From an uncultured Ruminococcus sp. (GTDB lineage: Bacteria; Bacillota; Clostridia; Oscillospirales; Ruminococcaceae): a stretch of DNA of 64,000 bases. Of this stretch, positions 1 through 9,612 are shown one piece after another; the first letter of the stretch is position 1, and every line of letters begins with the position of its first letter. The DNA lies in NCBI RefSeq assembly GCF_937915125.1, contig NZ_CALDMP010000033.1, forward strand, positions 41,402 to 105,401. The letters are read 5' to 3'. The translations under genes were made by a program, and so were the position numbers. The notes beneath the pieces are model-generated. The model searched no databases. It was not told the origin of the DNA and worked only from the letters and a program-made list of their open reading frames with translations.

Positions 1-129
1 CACTTTCGGCAGCCTGCGCAAAATAAAAGTGTATCTTTCGTTATGCTATCACGCTTTTATCACAAATCTCTGTTACACTAATGCCAGTATCTGCGTGTGC
101 TGCGCAAACAGAAGGAGGCAATCACAAGG

Positions 130-1227
130 ATGATTGAAGTCAAACATCTGACGAAACATTACGGGGATAAAGTGGCTGTCAATGATATCAGCTTTACCGC
201 AGAAGACGGTGAGATCCTCGGTCTGCTCGGTCCCAACGGTGCCGGGAAGTCAACGACCATGAATATGCTGACCGGTTATATCAGCTCAACCTCGGGACAG
301 GCGCTGATCAACGGCGTGGACATTCTGGAAGAACCTATCAAGGCAAAGGCACAGATCGGCTATCTGCCGGAGCTGCCGCCCCTTTATCTGGATATGACTG
401 TCATGGGTTATCTGAACTTTGTCTATGACCTGAAAAAGTGCAAACTGCCGCGGAAATCCCACTTGAAAGATGTGTGCAATCTTTGCAAGATCAGCGATGT
501 TTCCAATCGGATCATCAAGCATCTGTCCAAGGGCTACCGTCAGCGTGTGGGTCTGGCACAGGCACTCATCGGCAATCCGCCCATCCTGATCCTGGACGAA
601 CCTACTGTAGGCCTTGACCCGAATCAGATCATCGAGATCCGTACCCTGGTGAAGAAGCTGGGAAAACGCCATACGGTTATTCTCTCTTCTCACATTCTGA
701 CGGAGATTCAGGAGGTCTGCGACCGTGTCGTGATCATCAATCATGGTCAGGTGGCGGCATATGATACCATTGACAACCTGTCGAAGTCCGTTTCCGGCAG
801 TAATAAGCTGACGGTTCGGATCGGCGGCCCGAAAATTGATATTTTGCAGGCGATTCGTACCATCGACGGCGTACTGAAAGTACGTGCGGATATGGAGCGG
901 GAGCCGGGCATGTTCGAATATGAAATTGTGGCAAAGCCTGATTCTGATATCCGTCCGGCACTGAACCAGATGGTACAGGAGCACGGCTGGGGTATCTATA
1001 AGATGGATCTGGGTGAAATGACGTTGGAGGATGTCTTCCTGAAGATCACTATGGGAGAAGGCGTGAAGCTGTCGTCTCCCAAAAAGGCGGCTGCGCCTGC
1101 ATCGGCAGAGGAAACGCCTGTTGCACAGACAGAGCCTGCGGCGGCAGAACCGGTCAGCGAAACACCGGATGAACCCCGGACACCTCAGGCGGATACGGCT
1201 GAAACAACGGAAGGAGGCGAGGTATAA
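130..1227 (+). CDS. ABC transporter ATP-binding protein (GldA-like)
   Basis: Energises an ABC-2 type exporter at the inner face of the membrane. The nucleotide-binding domain fills about residues 1-225, with Walker A GPNGAGKST, the signature LSKGYRQR and Walker B ILILDEP; the H-loop is in SSHIL. A second region to about residue 310 resembles the C-terminal part of GldA/CcmA-type exporters. It is followed by a low-complexity Ala/Glu/Pro/Thr tail that is not part of the family core. I chose the ATG at 130 because GGAGG lies 9-14 bases upstream; an in-frame codon at 97 would add 11 residues without a good RBS. It is the first gene of a four-gene operon, and its stop overlaps the next start (TAATG). 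Substrate unknown. Confidence 0.9.
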   Translation: MIEVKHLTKHYGDKVAVNDISFTAEDGEILGLLGPNGAGKSTTMNMLTGYISSTSGQALINGVDILEEPIKAKAQIGYLPELPPLYLDMTVMGYLNFVYDLKKCKLPRKSHLKDVCNLCKISDVSNRIIKHLSKGYRQRVGLAQALIGNPPILILDEPTVGLDPNQIIEIRTLVKKLGKRHTVILSSHILTEIQEVCDRVVIINHGQVAAYDTIDNLSKSVSGSNKLTVRIGGPKIDILQAIRTIDGVLKVRADMEREPGMFEYEIVAKPDSDIRPALNQMVQEHGWGIYKMDLGEMTLEDVFLKITMGEGVKLSSPKKAAAPASAEETPVAQTEPAAAEPVSETPDEPRTPQADTAETTEGGEV

Positions 1228-1934
1228 TGGGGGCAATTTACAGACGTGAAATGGGCGCGTTCTTTACATCCAGCATTGCATATGTCTTTCTGGCAGTGTT
1301 CTACTTAGCGTCCGGTTACTTTTTCTTTGCTTCGTCCCTGGCTTCGGCAACAACGGATATGTCCGGTGTGTTCACCAGCCTTTTCCTGATCGTTGTTATT
1401 CTGATCCCGGTATTGACCATGCGGCTGTTCAGTGAGGAAAAGAAGCAGAAGACCGAACAGGGTCTGCTGACTTCGCCGGTATCCATCGGCGGCATTGTAC
1501 TGGGCAAGTATTTTGCAGCACTGACCATGTATTCCATTGGTCTTGCCATTCTGTTCCTGTATGCGCTGATCCTGAGCTTTTTTGGAGCAGTTGCCTGGGG
1601 CATCGTGACTGCAAATATCCTGGCGCTGTTCTTGCTGGGTGCTGCCTTTATTTCTGTGACTCTGTTCATTTCGTCTCTGACGGAAAACCAGGTAGTTGCG
1701 GCGGTTCTGGGCATTATCGTATTGTTCGCACTGTACATGCTGGACGTAGTGGCGCAGTTTGCCGAAAATCTGCCCATCGTGCCCACAGTACTCAATGCCC
1801 TTTCGTTCTATACGAAGTATTATGATTTTACGGCGGGTCTGTTTGATCCGGCGAGTGTGCTGTTCTTTATCAGCACGGCGGTGATCTTCAACTTCTTTAC
1901 CGTTCGTGTATTTGAGAAACGGCGCTGGAGCTGA
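1227..1934 (+). CDS. ABC-2 type permease (GldF-like)
   Basis: Membrane subunit of the exporter. It has about six hydrophobic segments, including an N-terminal one (FFTSSIAYVFLAVFYLASG) and a cytosolic RLFSEEKKQKTEQ loop typical of the GldF/NosY permease group. At 235 residues it is the usual family size. The start shares one base with the upstream stop and is preceded by GGAGGCGAGG. It is followed by a GldG-like protein, the same order as gldA-F-G in many non-gliding Firmicutes and Bacteroidetes. The family name rests on gliding bacteria; no gliding role is implied here. Confidence 0.88.
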   Translation: MGAIYRREMGAFFTSSIAYVFLAVFYLASGYFFFASSLASATTDMSGVFTSLFLIVVILIPVLTMRLFSEEKKQKTEQGLLTSPVSIGGIVLGKYFAALTMYSIGLAILFLYALILSFFGAVAWGIVTANILALFLLGAAFISVTLFISSLTENQVVAAVLGIIVLFALYMLDVVAQFAENLPIVPTVLNALSFYTKYYDFTAGLFDPASVLFFISTAVIFNFFTVRVFEKRRWS

Positions 1935-1950
1935 GAGGAGGACAGATAGC

Positions 1951-3636
1951 ATGAAAAATCAGGAAAAAAAGGCGGCAACGCCTATGTCAGAGGAAAAACG
2001 GCAGAACAAGCTCAAACGGCGGAAAAAACTGAAATACGGCAGTCTTGCAACAGCTGTGACAGTGATTTTTGTGGCAGTTGTGGTATTGGTGAACGTGGTC
2101 GTTTCATTGATCGGCAACCGGTTCCCCGATGCTGTTCTGGATCTTACCACTTCTAATGTCTATGATATCAGCGATGAAACGCTGGACTATATCCGTGATC
2201 TGGATCAGGATGTGGAAATTGCTGTTTCTTCCGATGAAAGTACCTTTCAGACAGATAAATATAACAAGATGATCGCAGAGACCATTTCCAAGTATCAAGG
2301 ATATTCGGATCATATCTCTGTAACCTATTTCGATACCACCAAGGATCCGGACATTCTGGCGCAGTACCAGGAGCTGTACGGTGGAACAATCAATTCTGGA
2401 AAGCTTATCGTGACAAGCGGAAAACGCATTAAAGTTTACGACTGCTTTACAGATATGTTTGAACTGGATCAACAGAAGTATCAGTACTATCAGTACGGCA
2501 TGGCTTCGCTGACAGACTGCATCACCGGATTCAAGGGTGAGCAGACTCTGACCTCTGCCATAATGAATGTAACGGATTCCAACCCCAAGGCAGTAGGCGT
2601 GATCTCTCTGTCCAACGGAGAGATGATCTACAGCCAGACACAGGCAAATTACTATGCTGTCAATGCTGCAAAATCCCTTCTAGATGACAACGGCTATGAT
2701 GTCACCGAGTTGGACATTGTGGCGGATGCACTGGATAAAGAACAGTATGATATTCTGCTTCTCCCTGCACCGGCACAGGATCTGACCACAGACGCCATTG
2801 CGAAGCTCAAGGATTTCTTGTACAACGATGGCAATCTGGGAAAACAGCTGATCTATATTGCAGATTATTCCCAGTCCTCTACACCCAATCTGGATGCATT
2901 CCTGAAGGAGTGGAACGTACAGATCGACCGCAGTATTGTAAGAGATGAGGATAGCAGCAGTCAGACCGTTTCTACCTTGTCCGGCAGCGGTAAGGTGCCC
3001 ATTGCAAATGTCACCGCCGATGAGGACGACAAGGGCTATGACGGCAATCTGAACAATACCAGCCTGCCGGTAGTGGCACCGCTGACACGTCCCATTGACG
3101 CACTGACGGCGAATAACGGACGTACCGTGACTTCTCTTCTGACAACGTCCGGCACATCTTATCGTTATCCGCTTTCGGATGTAAGCGATGATGCAGTGTC
3201 CGCAGATGATGTGGCAGAACAGCCCACTGAGGATGCAGCAGAGGCAGCAACTGAAGCCGCAGAGACAACCACTTCTTTCGACACAAGTGCAGCAGAACGG
3301 GGCGAAAATACAGTCATGGCATTGTGCCGTGACCAGCAGTCCACCGGCAGCGAATTCATCGAAAGTGATGTGATCGTGCTGGGCTCTATGTCACTGCTGG
3401 ACTATAACCTGGTGCAGGATTCTGCATACAACAATGCGGAATACTTCATCGGTCTGCTGAATTCCGTCTGTGGCAAGGAGGACAGCATTGTTATTGCCGC
3501 AAAGGATCTGAGCCAGACTTCTATTTCTGCCACTGAGACACAGCTCAAGACCATTCGTACACTGGTTGTCTTTTTGATCCCGCTGGCAGTTGTTGTTGTG
3601 GGCGTGATCGTGGCAGTCCGCAGACGCTGGCGCTGA
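1951..3636 (+). CDS. GldG-like ABC transporter-associated membrane protein
   Basis: About 561 residues. An N-terminal Lys/Arg-rich segment is followed by one transmembrane helix (about residues 28-50), then a large extracytoplasmic region of the GldG / ABC-type uncharacterised transport family (PF09822-like: DLTTSNVYDISDETLDYI near its start), and a final transmembrane helix just before an RRRWR tail. It contains an acidic/Thr-Ala-rich insertion at about residues 415-450. I chose ATG 1951 (GAGGAGGACAGATAGC upstream) rather than an in-frame start at 1906 that lies inside the preceding gene. Probably a partner of the permease in the exporter; exact role unknown. Confidence 0.82.
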   Translation: MKNQEKKAATPMSEEKRQNKLKRRKKLKYGSLATAVTVIFVAVVVLVNVVVSLIGNRFPDAVLDLTTSNVYDISDETLDYIRDLDQDVEIAVSSDESTFQTDKYNKMIAETISKYQGYSDHISVTYFDTTKDPDILAQYQELYGGTINSGKLIVTSGKRIKVYDCFTDMFELDQQKYQYYQYGMASLTDCITGFKGEQTLTSAIMNVTDSNPKAVGVISLSNGEMIYSQTQANYYAVNAAKSLLDDNGYDVTELDIVADALDKEQYDILLLPAPAQDLTTDAIAKLKDFLYNDGNLGKQLIYIADYSQSSTPNLDAFLKEWNVQIDRSIVRDEDSSSQTVSTLSGSGKVPIANVTADEDDKGYDGNLNNTSLPVVAPLTRPIDALTANNGRTVTSLLTTSGTSYRYPLSDVSDDAVSADDVAEQPTEDAAEAATEAAETTTSFDTSAAERGENTVMALCRDQQSTGSEFIESDVIVLGSMSLLDYNLVQDSAYNNAEYFIGLLNSVCGKEDSIVIAAKDLSQTSISATETQLKTIRTLVVFLIPLAVVVVGVIVAVRRRWR

Positions 3637-3656
3637 CCTGGAAAGGATGATTTTGG

Positions 3657-5138
3657 ATGCGTAAAAAGATGCTGGGAATTGTGGGCGGCGTGGTACTTGT
3701 TACCGCATTGGGCACTGCCGCATTTCTGCTGCTGAAAAGTCAGCCGGAAGAATCTTCTTCGGGGGATTCTTCAGAGGAGAGCAGTGCCGTTACGGTGACG
3801 CTCACAGAACAGGAGCCCAATGATGTCACTTCCATTGATGTGACAAATGCCACGGGCACCTTTGAAGTCGTGCGCACGGCGGAGGGCAATGGCACTAACA
3901 ATGCGACTTTCGCCATAGCAGGGTGGGAAGAACTTCCCATGGAAACCGCGACCCTCTGGACGCTGCCCAACAATACCGCTTCTATGAGTACTACTGGTCT
4001 GGTGGAGGAAAACTGCACCGATCTGGCGAAATTCGGATTGGATGATAAGACAGCTGTGGCTGTGACACTGCACTTCGAGGATGGCAGCAGCTATTCCTTC
4101 CGGGTTGGAAATGCGGTTTCCGGCACGGAAAACACCTATTTTGCACCGGCAGATGAGAATACGGTTTATATCGTAAAGACATCTTTGGTGGCGAATTTCA
4201 GCAAGTCAGCAATAGATTTCCTTTCAAAAACCATGCTGGAAGAACCGGCAGAGGAGGATTATCCCATTGTCAATTCCCTGACTGTGGAGCGAAAGGACAT
4301 GGACTATGTGCTGGAGCTGGACTATGATGAGACCTCTGAGGACGAGGAAAGCATGGGCGGCACTGTGGCAAGCCATGAGATGGTATCACCTGTCCCGGCT
4401 TATCTGAGCGTAGACCGATCCACACCAGTGGTTACCGGTATGTTTGGACTGACTGCTAAGAAAGTTGCAGTGCCGCTTCCGGAAGAATCGGATCTGAAAG
4501 AAACCGGTCTGACAGATCCCTTTGGCACTGCCACTATGGCGTGTGATGATGGAAACACCTATGTGCTGAAATTCGGCGAACGCTTTACAGAAACAGACGA
4601 AGAAACAGGCGAGCAGACGGCGTATTACTATGCATATCTGGATGGCGTAGATGCCATTTATCAGGTGGCAGAAGAGGATATGGTCTGGGCAACGGTAACA
4701 CCCACGGACATTGCATCGAAGCTTGTGATCGGTACCTATGTATGGGATATCGGTGCACTGGATGTGCGGGTGAATGATGCAGAATTTCACTTTGCAGTCA
4801 CAGGTACCGGCAAGGATGATGCTGTGGTGAAGCTGAACGGCGAAAGCACAGATTCTGAACGGTACCGCCAGTTTTATTCGTTCCTGCTGAATACAACAGC
4901 GGAGACTGTGGAACTGAATGGAACGCCGGAAGGGGAACCTCTTGCAGAAATCAACATGAAAACCCAGGACGGCAGTTTTTCACGGGATCTGTCGTTCTAT
5001 GCCATTGACGATTTTACCTGCCTGATCACTGTAGACGGTGCGTCGGCATATACCTGCCGCATGTCCTATCTGGATACACTGCGCAGCAATATGGAGATCT
5101 ATGACACAAGCGAAGACTTTACAACCAACTGGAGCTAA
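3657..5138 (+). CDS. DUF4340 domain membrane-anchored protein
   Basis: 493 residues. The N-terminal segment MRKKMLGIVGGVVLVTALG is a membrane anchor or uncleaved signal, followed by a Ser/Glu-rich spacer and then a long extracytoplasmic region with the repeated beta-rich pattern of DUF4340. DUF4340 proteins commonly sit beside GldF/GldG-type genes, as here, so it is probably part of the same envelope exporter system. The preceding stop is 20 bases upstream and the RBS is GGAAAGGATG. No catalytic motif seen. Confidence 0.75.
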   Translation: MRKKMLGIVGGVVLVTALGTAAFLLLKSQPEESSSGDSSEESSAVTVTLTEQEPNDVTSIDVTNATGTFEVVRTAEGNGTNNATFAIAGWEELPMETATLWTLPNNTASMSTTGLVEENCTDLAKFGLDDKTAVAVTLHFEDGSSYSFRVGNAVSGTENTYFAPADENTVYIVKTSLVANFSKSAIDFLSKTMLEEPAEEDYPIVNSLTVERKDMDYVLELDYDETSEDEESMGGTVASHEMVSPVPAYLSVDRSTPVVTGMFGLTAKKVAVPLPEESDLKETGLTDPFGTATMACDDGNTYVLKFGERFTETDEETGEQTAYYYAYLDGVDAIYQVAEEDMVWATVTPTDIASKLVIGTYVWDIGALDVRVNDAEFHFAVTGTGKDDAVVKLNGESTDSERYRQFYSFLLNTTAETVELNGTPEGEPLAEINMKTQDGSFSRDLSFYAIDDFTCLITVDGASAYTCRMSYLDTLRSNMEIYDTSEDFTTNWS

Positions 5139-5207
5139 GTATCGGAAAAGCACATGAGGACATGTGCAGCATTTCGCAGATACTGCCGGAGAAAGGAAGG
5201 AACATCG

Positions 5208-5501
5208 ATGAATCAGGAATTTTTTATGTATCGGGGTTATCCTTTGGTACGAAACGGAAACCAAATCTATTACGGTTACATGTCAGAACCATATGTCGTG
5301 ATGATGCAGATCTCACATCAGCAGGAAACAGACGGCGGACTGATGGTTGCAGATAAGATAAAGGTCTATCAGATGTCCACAAAAGAGCCGAATCCTGTGA
5401 AAGCAATCGTAAAGACTTCCGATCGTCCGAATCTGTATGAAGCGGTTGATCTGGCGAATGTCTGGCTGAAACGTGCAGAAAAGGACGCCTCGGCACAGTA
5501 A
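5208..5501 (+). CDS. Conserved hypothetical protein, 97 residues
   Basis: Small soluble protein without signal peptide or membrane segment. It contains the phrase GYPLVRNGNQIYYG near the start and a long central beta-rich stretch. I chose ATG 5208 because AAAGGAAGG precedes it at good distance; the longer reading from 5154 begins within the poorly conserved leader. It lies 70 bases after the exporter operon and may be co-transcribed. It is followed directly by a dispersed repeat and a terminator. I do not recognise the family. Confidence 0.6.
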   Translation: MNQEFFMYRGYPLVRNGNQIYYGYMSEPYVVMMQISHQQETDGGLMVADKIKVYQMSTKEPNPVKAIVKTSDRPNLYEAVDLANVWLKRAEKDASAQ

Positions 5502-5510
5502 TAAAATAAG

Positions 5511-5674
5511 GGCACCTCTAAAAACCCGCTCACCCGTCATCTGCGGCGCATCTTTACACCATCTCCCCTTTCGAAAAAACTTGAAATACATCAAGTATTC
5601 CTGCGTTTTTTCGAAATGGAATCTGTCGCAAATCTGCACCACATCTGACGGATTCGGGGTTTTTAGAGATGCCC
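5511..5674. repeat. Dispersed intergenic repeat, family A, copy 1
   Basis: About 164 bp with near-complementary ends (GGCACCTCTAAAAACC at left, GGTTTTTAGAGATGCCC-like at right) and an internal palindrome around AAATACATCAAGTATTCCTG. A second copy with most of the same sequence is at 51252-51416, and inverted parts of it are at 20376-20646. No ORF, so it resembles a MITE or a large REP-type element. Confidence 0.85.
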
Positions 5675-5683
5675 ATAATTGAA

Positions 5684-5731
5684 GACTGCCCGGAGCCTGG
5701 AATCTTTCAGTGCTTCGGGCGTCTTTTTTTT
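5684..5731 (+). terminator. Rho-independent terminator
   Basis: A stem made of GACTGCCCGGAGC and GCTTCGGGCGTC with a 15-base loop, followed by eight T. It ends the exporter/hypothetical gene transcript after repeat copy A1. Confidence 0.8.
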
Positions 5732-5901
5732 GAATGAGGAATGTTGTTGCCTTATAAGCACAAGAATTTTGCAGCTTGTTTTTGCATCGCCGCAGGTGAG
5801 TAAACCATCCTTATTTTTCAATTGAAAGCATGTCCGTCCGCAAAAAGAATAAAATTTTTGATATATATTGTAAACGCCAGAATTATTTTTTGAATTAAAG
5901 G

Positions 5902-5930
5902 TTGACATTATTATGAATATTTGTTATAAT
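5902..5930 (+). promoter_or_regulatory. Promoter for the VWA lipoprotein gene
   Basis: Perfect TTGACA (5902-5907), 17 bp, TATAAT (5925-5930) in an AT-rich spacer. The start would fall near 5937, leaving a short leader. The 5732-5901 stretch before it holds no gene I can support. Confidence 0.85.
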
Positions 5931-5974
5931 AGGAACATCGAAAAAAGGATATTTCGATGAAAGGATGGTGCGTT

Positions 5975-7501
5975 ATGCAAAAAAAGATGAGATGGACAGT
6001 GATTTTCTGCATTTCCGCACTGCTGCTGTCTGGCTGCGGCAGTGATTCTGATGAGATCCAGGTGAAAAGGGATAACAATTTTACATACAATGAGTCTTGG
6101 GAGGAAGAGGCGGCTTTTGATGTCGAAGCTGGAGTGTCTCCTGTTTCTGGGGAAAACTACAGCGAAATTCAGGAGAACACATTTCAGGCTACGGCAGAAT
6201 CACCGGTGTCTACTTTCTCGGCAGATGTGGACACGGCATCCTATAGCAATCTCCGGCGAATGATCCAGTGGAGCTACTCCATTTCGGATATTCCGGCAGA
6301 TGCGGTGCGCATTGAGGAATTGCTGAACTATTTTTCCTATGATTACAATCTGCCGGAGGATGATGCACCTTTCGGGGTAACTGTGACCGCCGGAGATTGC
6401 CCGTGGAATGGGGAACATCAGCTTGTGACCATCGGGCTGAAAAGCGAGGAGATCGACTTCTCCGAAGCAGAGCCCAGCAATCTGGTATTTCTGCTGGACG
6501 TGTCCGGTTCTATGCAGGATGACAACAAGCTGCCGCTGTTACAGCAGGCTTTTACGATGCTGTCGGACAATCTCACGGAAAAAGACCGCGTGTCCATTGT
6601 GACCTATGCGGGGGCAGATGCGGTCTTGCTGGAGGGATGTCCCGGCGATCAGAAAACGACCATTTCTGCCATGCTCAGTGATCTGGAGGCATCCGGCAGT
6701 ACCAACGGCAGCGCCGGTATTGAAACAGCATATGCTCTGGCGGAGAAATACTTCATTGACGGCGGCAACAACCGGGTGATCCTTGCCACAGACGGGGATC
6801 TGAATGTTGGCGTCACTTCGGAGGAGGCGCTGTCCGAACTGATTTCCGAAAAGAAGGAATCCGGCATTTATCTGACCACCCTGGGCTTTGGCACAGGCAA
6901 TTTGCAGGACAATAAGCTGGAGACACTGGCTGACGATGGAAACGGCGTGTATGCTTATATTGACAGCGTCACAGAAGCACGGAAAGTCCTGGTGGAGGAA
7001 CTGGGTGCAAGTATGGTGACTGTGGCAGAAGATGTGAAGCTGCAGGTGACTTTTGAACCATCTCAGGTGGCGGAATACCGGCTCATCGGCTATGAAAACC
7101 GGATGCTTTCCCAGGAGGATTTCGATGATGATACCAAGGATGCCGGGGAAATCGGCGCAGGACATACGGTGACAGCAATGTATGAGGTGGTACTGACGGA
7201 ACAGGCTATGGCGGAAGGCAATGATACGCCGTGGTTGACACTGGGTGTGCGGTATAAGGATCCGGGCAGCGATACAAGTAAGCTGCTGGAATATCCGGTG
7301 ACGCAGCAGGCATATACGACTGATTCGGGCACTGATTTCCGGTTTGCGGCGTGCGTAGCAGAGTTTGGCATGGTAGTACGGAACAGTCCGTATTGCGGTG
7401 ATGGAACGCTGGAGGAAGTGTCGGATACACTGGCACAGCTGGATCTGCAGGGAGATGCCTATAAAGAGGAATTCCGGGAACTTGTGGATCAGCTTCGGTG
7501 A
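5975..7501 (+). CDS. VWA-domain lipoprotein (YfbK-like)
   Basis: About 508 residues. Lipoprotein signal ending in LLLSGC, so it is lipid-anchored outside the membrane. Then come an N-terminal VWA-associated domain (from about TFSADVDTASYSN), a VWA domain with the MIDAS motif DVSGS near residue 174, and a C-terminal DUF3520-like region with NSPYCGDG-type ending. This is the layout of YfbK-family proteins. The role is unknown; MIDAS VWA domains bind a protein ligand through Mg2+. ATG 5957 is an alternative start, but its RBS would lie only a few bases from the predicted transcription start. Single-gene unit with its own consensus promoter. Confidence 0.85.
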   Translation: MQKKMRWTVIFCISALLLSGCGSDSDEIQVKRDNNFTYNESWEEEAAFDVEAGVSPVSGENYSEIQENTFQATAESPVSTFSADVDTASYSNLRRMIQWSYSISDIPADAVRIEELLNYFSYDYNLPEDDAPFGVTVTAGDCPWNGEHQLVTIGLKSEEIDFSEAEPSNLVFLLDVSGSMQDDNKLPLLQQAFTMLSDNLTEKDRVSIVTYAGADAVLLEGCPGDQKTTISAMLSDLEASGSTNGSAGIETAYALAEKYFIDGGNNRVILATDGDLNVGVTSEEALSELISEKKESGIYLTTLGFGTGNLQDNKLETLADDGNGVYAYIDSVTEARKVLVEELGASMVTVAEDVKLQVTFEPSQVAEYRLIGYENRMLSQEDFDDDTKDAGEIGAGHTVTAMYEVVLTEQAMAEGNDTPWLTLGVRYKDPGSDTSKLLEYPVTQQAYTTDSGTDFRFAACVAEFGMVVRNSPYCGDGTLEEVSDTLAQLDLQGDAYKEEFRELVDQLR

Positions 7502-7537
7502 GTTTCAAAAAACCTGCAAGATTTGTCGCATTTTCTC

Positions 7538-7566
7538 TTGACACGATTCCAATCATCCTTTATAAT
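7538..7566 (+). promoter_or_regulatory. Promoter for the GH26-like gene
   Basis: TTGACA (7538-7543), 17 bp, TATAAT (7561-7566). It lies between the VWA gene stop and the start at 7607. Confidence 0.85.
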
Positions 7567-7606
7567 AATATTACTGAAAACCTTTCAGATAAAGGAGAAT
7601 ATTTCT

Positions 7607-9037
7607 ATGGAAGTTTACCGTATTCATATGGGAAAGGCAAAATGCGCTGTCGATCTGGGAGACGGCAGCGAGCGTGGCGAGTATGTCAACCAGGATTACA
7701 TTCTGGCAAAAATGGGACGCCCCCACCGCAGCATTAGTCTCATGTATTGCTATTATCCTCTGGATGAGGGGTGGCCGGGACGTGCCAGCGTGGTACACGC
7801 CAGCCCGGATGTCAGCTTTGCCTGGGATTTTCCCTATGACGACTATTTCACCTATAAGGGTGGTCTCGGCGGCAATACCGAGGGAGAACCTTTCAACTAC
7901 ATGCGTGAGATCCGTCAGCACGGTCAGGATGTCAGCCTGACCCTGACCATTGATCCTCATGTTTCGGACGAACATCTGGCAGCCATCGGTGAGGATCTGC
8001 GTCCTTTCGGACGGGTATTCCTGCGTATCAACCATGAGGCAACGGGCAACTGGTTCTCATTCAACAAGCGCTGCACCTATCAGGAAGTAGCGGACTTCTT
8101 TGTCCGTGCCAGCCGGATCATCAAGGAACACGCTCCCAATGTTCAGACCATTATCTGCATCGGCGGTATTGAGGATCTTTCCAAGGAAGAGATGGAAAAG
8201 GAAGCAGAGTTTGCACAGACTATTCCGGCAGCGGATATTTGGTCGGTGGACAAATATATGGCACTCCACTGGGGATGGCCCTATGATGTGGCAGAGCACG
8301 GCGGTACTACCCACAGCCGGGGTACCGTTGCCGATACATATGAAAAAACAAAGCGCAGCTTCGAACGGTTCCGCTACCTCAACGGCGGCGATGCAAAGCC
8401 TATGACGATGGCGGAATTCAATGCTGACGGCGATGTGACCGGGCCTTATGAACAGGCTGATATGGTACGGGAATTCTGCGACAGACTGGAGGCAGAACAG
8501 GCAGACTGGTTCAGTGCATTTACGTTCTACCAGTTCCGTGACCGTGGACGTCTTGGTCTGGAAATTGAAGACCCCAACAATCCGGATGTGGGTATTGCAC
8601 AGCCGGTTCTGGATACGTATAAGGAGATCATTCAGCGTGACTGGTTCAAGCCGGAGATCACCAGACAGGATGGGGAAGTTACATTGCCCATTACCCTGCG
8701 CTGGAGCAATTCCGAGGATGCCGAGGGTCTGGCGATCCCGCTGCATTTCGAGAAAAACCCCACCTTCTGTGAGGTGATCTTCGAAGAAGAAAGCAACCTG
8801 ATGCTGGAACTGAACGGCAAGTGGTTCTACAAGGCACCGGGTACAAAGACCGTAGACCTTATGGGTGCATTTTTCGAAAAGCCGCTGCAGGGGGCTGCGG
8901 ATATGACATTGAAGATTTTTGCACCGCCGGCAACTGGTGAGAATGATCTGTCTGTAGAGGATGGCTTGTTCCATTGTGATACCGTACTGAATGAACTGCC
9001 GAAAATCCGGATCCGGTTCGAACCGGTTGAGAAGTGA
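7607..9037 (+). CDS. Putative cytosolic clan GH-A (GH26-like) glycoside hydrolase
   Basis: 476 residues with no signal peptide, unusual for a mannanase-type enzyme. The motif RINHEATGNWF (Glu about residue 144) resembles the acid/base motif RPxHExxGxWFWW of GH26, and MAEFN (Glu about residue 270) sits where the nucleophile is expected at the end of a beta strand. Residues about 375-476 form a separate beta-rich C-terminal region. RBS AAAGGAG precedes ATG 7607; longer in-frame readings start upstream of the promoter -10. It could act on imported manno- or gluco-oligosaccharides, or be a member of an uncharacterised GH-A family. Family assignment is tentative; the fold class is more secure. Confidence 0.55.
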   Translation: MEVYRIHMGKAKCAVDLGDGSERGEYVNQDYILAKMGRPHRSISLMYCYYPLDEGWPGRASVVHASPDVSFAWDFPYDDYFTYKGGLGGNTEGEPFNYMREIRQHGQDVSLTLTIDPHVSDEHLAAIGEDLRPFGRVFLRINHEATGNWFSFNKRCTYQEVADFFVRASRIIKEHAPNVQTIICIGGIEDLSKEEMEKEAEFAQTIPAADIWSVDKYMALHWGWPYDVAEHGGTTHSRGTVADTYEKTKRSFERFRYLNGGDAKPMTMAEFNADGDVTGPYEQADMVREFCDRLEAEQADWFSAFTFYQFRDRGRLGLEIEDPNNPDVGIAQPVLDTYKEIIQRDWFKPEITRQDGEVTLPITLRWSNSEDAEGLAIPLHFEKNPTFCEVIFEEESNLMLELNGKWFYKAPGTKTVDLMGAFFEKPLQGAADMTLKIFAPPATGENDLSVEDGLFHCDTVLNELPKIRIRFEPVEK

Positions 9038-9068
9038 GGGGTTTCAATCATTTTGACAGAAAATACCC

Positions 9069-9097
9069 TTGACAAAAACTTGTCAATCATGTATAAT
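9069..9097 (+). promoter_or_regulatory. Promoter for the zinc-ribbon gene
   Basis: Perfect TTGACA (9069-9074), 17 bp, TATAAT (9092-9097). Overlapping TTGACAAAAACTTGTCAA is a partly palindromic sequence and could hold an operator. Confidence 0.85.
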
Positions 9098-9158
9098 TTA
9101 AGTAACGATATTACAGCCGGAATTGTGAAAAGCCATCCGGAGAATAGGAGATAGAAAC

Positions 9159-9512
9159 ATGGGAATTTTTGACAAGGTAAATCAGGTCAGCCGCAGCGTA
9201 TCGGAATCTTCCAAAAGCGCCGCTGAAACCAGCAATCTGAAGAAGAAGATCGCTTATGAAAAAGAGCGCATTCAGGAAGTCATGACCGAGATCGGCAGAT
9301 TGTTTTATGAGAACCCCACTGGTGACCATAAAGCAGAGATAGAACTTTGTGCAGATATCGATGACAGAAAGCGTCGGATCGCCAGCATGCAGGGTGACCT
9401 GAGCCAGCTGAAAGGCATCCGCATCTGCGGTCAGTGCGGCGCACGGTTCGATGAAAAGTACACCTTTGGTTTCTGCGGAAACTGCGGCGCAAAGCTCAGC
9501 GAAGCAGATTAA
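9159..9512 (+). CDS. Small coiled-coil zinc-ribbon protein
   Basis: 117 residues. The N-terminal two thirds is a charged helix with coiled-coil character (about residues 5-85). The C-terminus is a zinc ribbon with two CxxC pairs (CGQCG and CGNCG) about 16 residues apart. Proteins of this type are common in Clostridia and usually of unknown role. RBS GGAGAT at good spacing before ATG 9159. Single gene with strong promoter and terminator. Confidence 0.75.
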   Translation: MGIFDKVNQVSRSVSESSKSAAETSNLKKKIAYEKERIQEVMTEIGRLFYENPTGDHKAEIELCADIDDRKRRIASMQGDLSQLKGIRICGQCGARFDEKYTFGFCGNCGAKLSEAD

Positions 9513-9525
9513 CGAGAACATATGG

Positions 9526-9558
9526 ACAGCACAGCCTGTTGCGGGGTGTGCTGTTTTT
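9526..9558 (+). terminator. Rho-independent terminator
   Basis: Stem ACAGCACA/TGTGCTGT with a GC-rich loop, followed by T5. Ends the zinc-ribbon gene. Confidence 0.75.
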
Positions 9559-9612
9559 GTGTCAGCCCGTCTCTGGTTCTGGTGCCAGACGGACGGAAAG
9601 GAGTTTTGAAAA

